Assembly (NCBI RefSeq): GCF_023101765.2
Contig: NC_064233.1
Coordinates: 3,162,001 to 3,226,000, forward strand
Direction of reading: 5' to 3'
DNA from: Spodoptera frugiperda
Lineage: Eukaryota; Arthropoda; Insecta; Lepidoptera; Noctuidae
DNA length: 64,000 nt
A program made the position numbers and the translations under genes. Position 1 is the stretch's first letter; every line of letters starts with the position of its first letter. Under the pieces are notes generated by a model, which saw only the letters and a program-made list of their open reading frames with translations, was not told the origin of the DNA and did not search any database. Shown in pieces: positions 59,168-64,000 of the stretch.

Positions 59168-59825
59168 ACGTCACGCCTTTTATCCCTGAAGGGGTAGGCA
59201 GCAAGTGCACACGTGTGTTACGGCACGTAATGCCGCTATACAATGTATGTAGGTACATCCACTTTTCACCATTTGTGTTATAAGTCCCGTGTAATAGGGC
59301 ACAATTTCAGACTTCGTGTTATTACTTAGAAATTTTCGAAAAACCGAAAAAAGCCCAGTAACACTTTGCCCGAATCGTACCCGAGACCCCTTGTCCGGCA
59401 GTCGCACTTGCGAACACTCGACCAACGAGGCAGAAATTATTTAATAACCTTTAATCTGATAATAAGTTACCAGGTTTTTGTTTAACGTGACTTCTCTGTT
59501 GGTTGTTTGATTGCAGGTCTTACAAAGTTCATAAACTTGTATATTATGGTCACGCCTGTCTCATTGGGATGGACCGAGACAATTCAAAAACGCCAAATGA
59601 TCTGTGTGGGAGAGCCATGCTTCGGCACGAATGGGCCGGCTCGACCGGAGTGATACCGAGGCCTCACAGAAAACCGACGTGAAACAACGCTTGCGTTGTG
59701 TAAGTGAGGTTACCGGAAGCCCAATTGCCATCGGGAATTGGGAAGAGGGCAATCGTTGATGGGGATCAACGATTGCTTACCACCAGGTTATCCGTCTGCT
59801 CATTTACCGACTTATACCATTAAAA
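59168..59825 (-). repeat. Family A SINE and family C copy
   Basis: 59168-59435 is reverse A with head CGACCAACGAGGCAG, 59603-59825 reverse C (GTGGGAGAGCCATGCTTC). Confidence 0.7.
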
Positions 59826-59944
59826 AAAACACAAAAAGTTTATGAGTTCGTCAGACTGTGTTGGTGAGTTTGTCTGTATGTTCGTTACTCAATCACGTCA
59901 TAACGTTTGAAGAGATCAAGATGCAATTTGGTACAGGAGTTTTT

Positions 59945-60840
59945 TTTTTTTCAGGGGGAAAATCATCCAATGACTTCTCTCGCCAGGGCAAGGCAGATAT
60001 GATTTGGAATAACACATAGGTAACTTTTAATTCCACTGGAACGTGGGCGAAGCCGCTGGTACATGTTAGTTAGTTTTTTTCTCTATCTCGTCGGCTTAAA
60101 AATGACAGAACTTCACAATATGGAAACTATTCATTTTTTTCTTCTCCTCTAATAATATCTTCTGATTTATTTCGTTGCGGGATCCAAGACAGTCATTCAT
60201 GTACTTGGGATGCGCCGGGCTTCAGTGTTCCGGTGTTTTCATAGGAGTTACAGTTTGGGAGGGTGTGGTAGGTGTTTTTTTAAGGGAGAAAATCATCCAA
60301 TAACTTCTCCCGCCTTAGGCGAGGTGAGAGGGAGTATCAGACTCTTACTGACTAAAAACCACCCCTTTCCTACTCCTGCTTTTCAAGTTGAAGCCTCGGT
60401 AAACCGCAGCTCCGCATTAGGCATCAGCCTTACTGGGCCCCATCTGTGGTGGTCTGATGGCTCTTTGAGGCACACGCAAAACGCGACCCACAAAAAAGAA
60501 ATTGACACGAGTCCCAGGATGGTAAATATTTTTTATCAAATATTGTAAAAAGTTGGACTACGTATTAAAGACCGGTGTTTACTATCAGAACAATTTTCTA
60601 AAGTCTTAACGCATCTAAAATACTCTTCTTCTTTCCTACTTTTAACTGAAATTATTTAAGTTTGGTACCAGTTCATCAGTTGTTGCATATCATTCTTCAC
60701 ACAATCAGTCTGTCATTAGTATTCATAGGCTCCGGCCTATACCAGTAGGAATGGTGTAGTTTTTAGTCAGTAAGATCTGACACTCCGTCTCGCCTCACCC
60801 AAGTCAAGACTGTCAGGAGCCAATGGATGATTGTTTCTCC
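59945..60840. repeat. Family D copies, no gene
   Basis: 60285-60420 reverse and 60735-60840 direct, plus a fragment near 59950. 60190-60270 is related to the repeat at 16740. The ORF at 60210-60548 overlaps these repeats and was not accepted. Confidence 0.55.
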
Positions 60841-61024
60841 TTAAAAAAAAGTATGTTATGTAACGTTACAGAATGTTATTTGCTGATTCAATAAATGATG
60901 GAATTTGATGACATCGAAATTTGTCGACGATGGTTGAACGACACGTAATGTCGACTTAACATTTTTATTTCCATTGCATAATGAGTCACATAGTAGTAAT
61001 TCTTGACATCACAGATCATATTAT

Positions 61025-61470
61025 ACATAAACAGTCTATAAGTGGCCACTGCTGACCAAAAGCCTCTTCTCACACTAAGATTTTTTTCATGCCTGCTCGA
61101 TGTGGGTTGGATTTTAAACTTATAGTTAATAATTATAAGTCTTTCAAGCAAAAAATATGTCTAAGTTTTAAAATTATGATTAAAAATGATAAGTCTAGGT
61201 TTCAGGTATAAGTCGGTAAATGAGTAGATACAGCACCTGATGGTAAGCAATCACAGAAACACCAGAGCCGTTACATAAAGCCGTTATATTGTTGCCGGAC
61301 TTTTGAGGGTTATGAATTTAAGAGTTGTTGGGGAATCGGAGATTAGGAAGATTGGGAAACGGAGAGATTGGGTCTCCGGTAACCTCACTCACACACAACG
61401 TTATATACACATATGTAAGTTGTTTTACGTCGGTTTTTTGTAGGCCGTGATATCACTCCGGTCGAGCCCA
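61025..61470 (+). repeat. Families E and C
   Basis: 61025-61200 is a diverged E copy, 61207-61470 a diverged C copy ending GTCGAGCCCACACTT. Confidence 0.55.
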
Positions 61471-61712
61471 CACTTACTACATATGTAAGTAATAAGGGCA
61501 AGTTCATTACTAAAGTATCTACATATTCAGAGTTCATGGTAAAAAAAAACAAGAAAATAAACCAAAATAAATGAAACACAAACATATTTCTTCGAGTCAC
61601 GGTCGATAGCAATAAAAAACGAAATAACAAATAGTATTTTATTATTGAAATACATTTTACAAACTAACAATAAATATTTAATAAATAAATATTACATATA
61701 TCGAAATATAAA

Positions 61713-63173
61713 TTAATATCCGTAAATCCTATTGCCATAAGGCCCTTGAGCATATGGCACCTTATTGCCATTGCCACTGGCACCAGAAGTACCACTAATG
61801 GTGACAATACCACCACACGGCACATTGCCAGTAAAAGACACTTTGCCAGTCAATGGCACTTGTCCTTTAACCGACGTCATGCCATTTACAGGCAACTCAC
61901 CAGTGACACCTACATCACCTGTGCCAGATCCGCCATACGCCATGCTTGGCATCCCAGCTCCGTTGAACGTTTGGCTTGGCATACCAGCTCCATTAAACGC
62001 TTGGCTTGGCATAACAGCTCCGTTGAACGTTTGGCTTGGCATACCAGCTCCATTAAACGCTTGGCTTGGCATACCAGCTCCTAAAGCTTGTCTTGATACG
62101 CCGATGCCCAAACCAATGTTTGCCATGCTTGGGTTCATAAAAGCGTTGTTGTTTGCTAATAAGGGCTTATAAGGGTTGATTGGGGTCTTAGGTACAGCAG
62201 GAACCTTTGCTATTGTATCCTTGACAAGAGCAGATCCTTGATTTGTAATTTGGCCTTCGTTGGTGTTGCGAGCTTCGGTTAAAGGCGTTCTCGGGATCAC
62301 GGTTTTGGAAATACCCAAGTTTGCTAGCAAGAAATCGTTATTGTTTGGCAGAACGTGTGTGCCAATGTTGATTTGCTGGTTTGGCGTGACTGGCACCTTG
62401 GTTGATATATCCAGAGCAGGCGCAGACTCTGGAGTTGTTATTTGTCCTTGTAATTGGACGTTGCGAGCGTTGGTTCGCAATTGTTTGACATTGTTCATAG
62501 TTGGTGTGTTGATTCGTTGACTGAGCGCGTACTGGAAATAAATAAAATGTTTTATTAGATAAACATTTTTTAAAATTCAGGTTGTATGACTAGGATTTGG
62601 TTGTTGGTTTTCCTCCCGAAGTTTTTTTTAAATCTTGAATGCAAGTGTAATTTTAATGAAGTTAGAAAGTATAAAATTGAATAACTTTTAAACAAATCTT
62701 ATAGATATTTAACAGAGTTTTAGCCTATCACCCAAGTCAGCAAGGAACTAATTGAATTTTGATGAAATTTGGTATAAACACCAAATTTCATCAAAATCCG
62801 TTATGTAGTTGCAGCGTAATTGCCGGACAAACATCCAAACAAACAAACTTTCATATTTATAATATTAAGTGATTATCAAGATTAAGAGTGTATATCATAA
62901 TATCAGATCCATCAGGACTTCAGGGAGGGGGTAAAATTACTAAATTTGAGCCAAGCAAAAACCTGGTCAATAAGTTACGTGTTATTTTAACTCGTAATCT
63001 ACCTCTATTCCAAATTTCATCCCGATCCCTTCAGCTATTTTGACGTGATTAAGTAACAAACATACACACAAACTCACTCACCAACTTTCGCATTAATAAT
63101 ATTAGTAAGACTATGAACCCACCTGTATCAAGCACAATTGGATTAAAAACAAAACTGGCGACACCTTGGCCAT
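61713..63173 (-). CDS. Class A-like chorion protein with MPSQ-FN repeat
   Basis: Exon 1 is 63123-63173 (17 codons, MAKVSPVLFLIQLCLIQ, donor GTGGGT). Exon 2 is 61713-62531 after TTTTATTTATTTCCAG, starting YALSQRINTPTMNNVKQLR, phase 0; total 289 residues. Two long related segments (about TPNQQINIGTHVLPNNNDFL and TPINPYKPLLANNNAFM) precede four to five decapeptides GAGMPSQ(A/T)FN. The C-terminal domain is class A: GDVGVTGELPVNGMTSVKG, then QVPLTGKVSFTGNVPCGG, followed by a Gly/Asn/Tyr tail ending RIYGY. Cys is almost absent (one residue in the domain), which is unusual for class A. TATAAATA on the coding strand is at 63238-63245. Confidence 0.9.
61950..62085. repeat. 30-base coding tandem repeat with 60-base order
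   Basis: Units of 30 bases, TTGAACGTTTGGCTTGGCAT alternating with ATTAAACGCTTGGCTTGGCA, so pairs of units repeat as 60 bases. They encode the alternating MPSQTFN and MPSQAFN decapeptides of the gene above. Confidence 0.85.
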
Positions 63174-63237
63174 GGTTTAATGTGATATTATAACTACTCT
63201 TAATACAATAATGAATTAATTTAAACACGAGATGGCG

Positions 63238-63245
63238 TATTTATA
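63238..63245 (-). promoter_or_regulatory. TATA box of the rightmost class A-like gene
   Basis: TATAAATA on the minus strand, about 65 bases upstream of the start at 63173. Confidence 0.5.
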
Positions 63246-63409
63246 CATTACGATAGCTACATCAAACTTTATCGAGATTTTTTCTCAGTAAATATGTTAG
63301 ATGGTGTGATAAAGCATTGAAATTCTTATCTTAGTCTTATCTGTATAGGCCTTTTTGTTATTAAATCACGCATTTTAATGTTGATAAGTAGTGTGCTTAC
63401 ATTTTGTTA

Positions 63410-64000
63410 AGGGGGATAAATCATCCAATGACTTCTCCCGCCTTGGGTGGAGCGAGAGAGAGTATTAGGGTGCTTTTCCCCAAAGCTGCGGACTACCTAG
63501 CATGTTTACAGGGGCTCGAAAAGTAGGTGTAGGAACGGGGTGGTTTATAGTCAGTAAGAGTCTGACACTCCCTTTCACCCTGTCCAAGGCGAAAGAAGCC
63601 ATTGGATCATTAATTTCCACTGCTACTAAGCTAAATACCCGTGCGAGTAAGATGTGCTATGAAGTTATGCCGCCAAAAAGTGGCTGCACGAGTCAAACTC
63701 ATCCACAGCCTATCCACAACGTATCATACATATCTGTTGGAAAAACACTCTTATACACATCTTTCACAATAAAAAACACATTTTGGTTGAATCTGTGTCT
63801 ACCAGTGCTATGTGTACCAATGAATATGATTCGTGTAAGCCAAACGCATCCACAGCAACGTAGCATAACACATCTTTGGTGGAAAAGCATCACATTTGCT
63901 GTTAAAAACATCTTAAGTAATGCAGATGTACGTTTTATCCGCCTTGGGCGAAGCGAGAGTGTCAGATTTTTACTGACTAAAAACTACTCCTGCTTTCCGG
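63410..64000. repeat. Families D and F at the window edge
   Basis: 63410-63460 family D start, 63480-63610 direct D, 63660-63900 reverse F, and 63930-64000 another D fragment cut by the window. No gene is seen. Confidence 0.6.

Noticed and set aside
60210..60548. 112-residue plus-strand ORF
   Set aside because: Made of family D and another dispersed repeat; no start region typical for the cluster.
61746..62172. Plus-strand ORFs over the rightmost class A gene
   Set aside because: Antisense by-products of the 30-base repeat.

Overview
The window looks like moth (lepidopteran) nuclear DNA, probably noctuoid. It is AT-rich and full of short interspersed repeats, two of them with tRNA-like heads, and carries small intron-containing genes with TATA boxes. 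The organism call rests on repeat style and on the chorion genes, and is an inference.

The main content is a cluster of 20 small secreted-protein genes plus one housekeeping gene. I read the window as one edge of an eggshell (chorion) locus. Nearly all the secreted genes share one architecture: a first coding exon of 14-20 codons carrying most of a signal peptide, a phase-0 intron, and one large second exon. Exon 2 often begins with residues like TISAQ, so the signal cleavage site lies just after the splice junction. I reconstructed exon 1 for each gene from ATG, hydrophobic run and splice donor; many of these exons are too short for ordinary ORF calling.

Layout. At 0-7 kb two leucine-rich paralogues diverge, separated by a 5'-truncated non-LTR retrotransposon with a 12-bp target duplication. 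A lysine/asparagine-rich, probably disordered 639-residue protein lies at 8.7-11.1 kb. From 12.5 to 26 kb four otherwise different proteins share a helix-like motif close to [14 protein letters not shown]; a 54-residue Tyr/Pro/Gly gene and a roughly 100-bp tandem repeat lie among them. At 27-30 kb there is a divergent pair of small proline/cysteine proteins. At 30.4-33.5 kb is a four-exon FAM136A homologue whose introns hold several MITEs. From 36 to 47 kb come a Cys-Gly-Cys repeat protein, several Pro/Val proteins and a 534-residue Asn-Leu-Pro repeat protein. From 48 to 63 kb the genes become recognisably chorion: a four-exon hybrid with two chorion-like repeats and a GC-AG intron, two class B-type genes and two class A-type genes.

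Taken together, the window runs from unrecognised secreted low-complexity proteins to true A/B chorion proteins, all on the same gene plan. The likely joint role is building the egg envelope in ovarian follicle cells. That role is inferred from the A/B members; nothing in the sequence shows expression. Repeat families are labelled A-F in the feature list and are described at their first entry.
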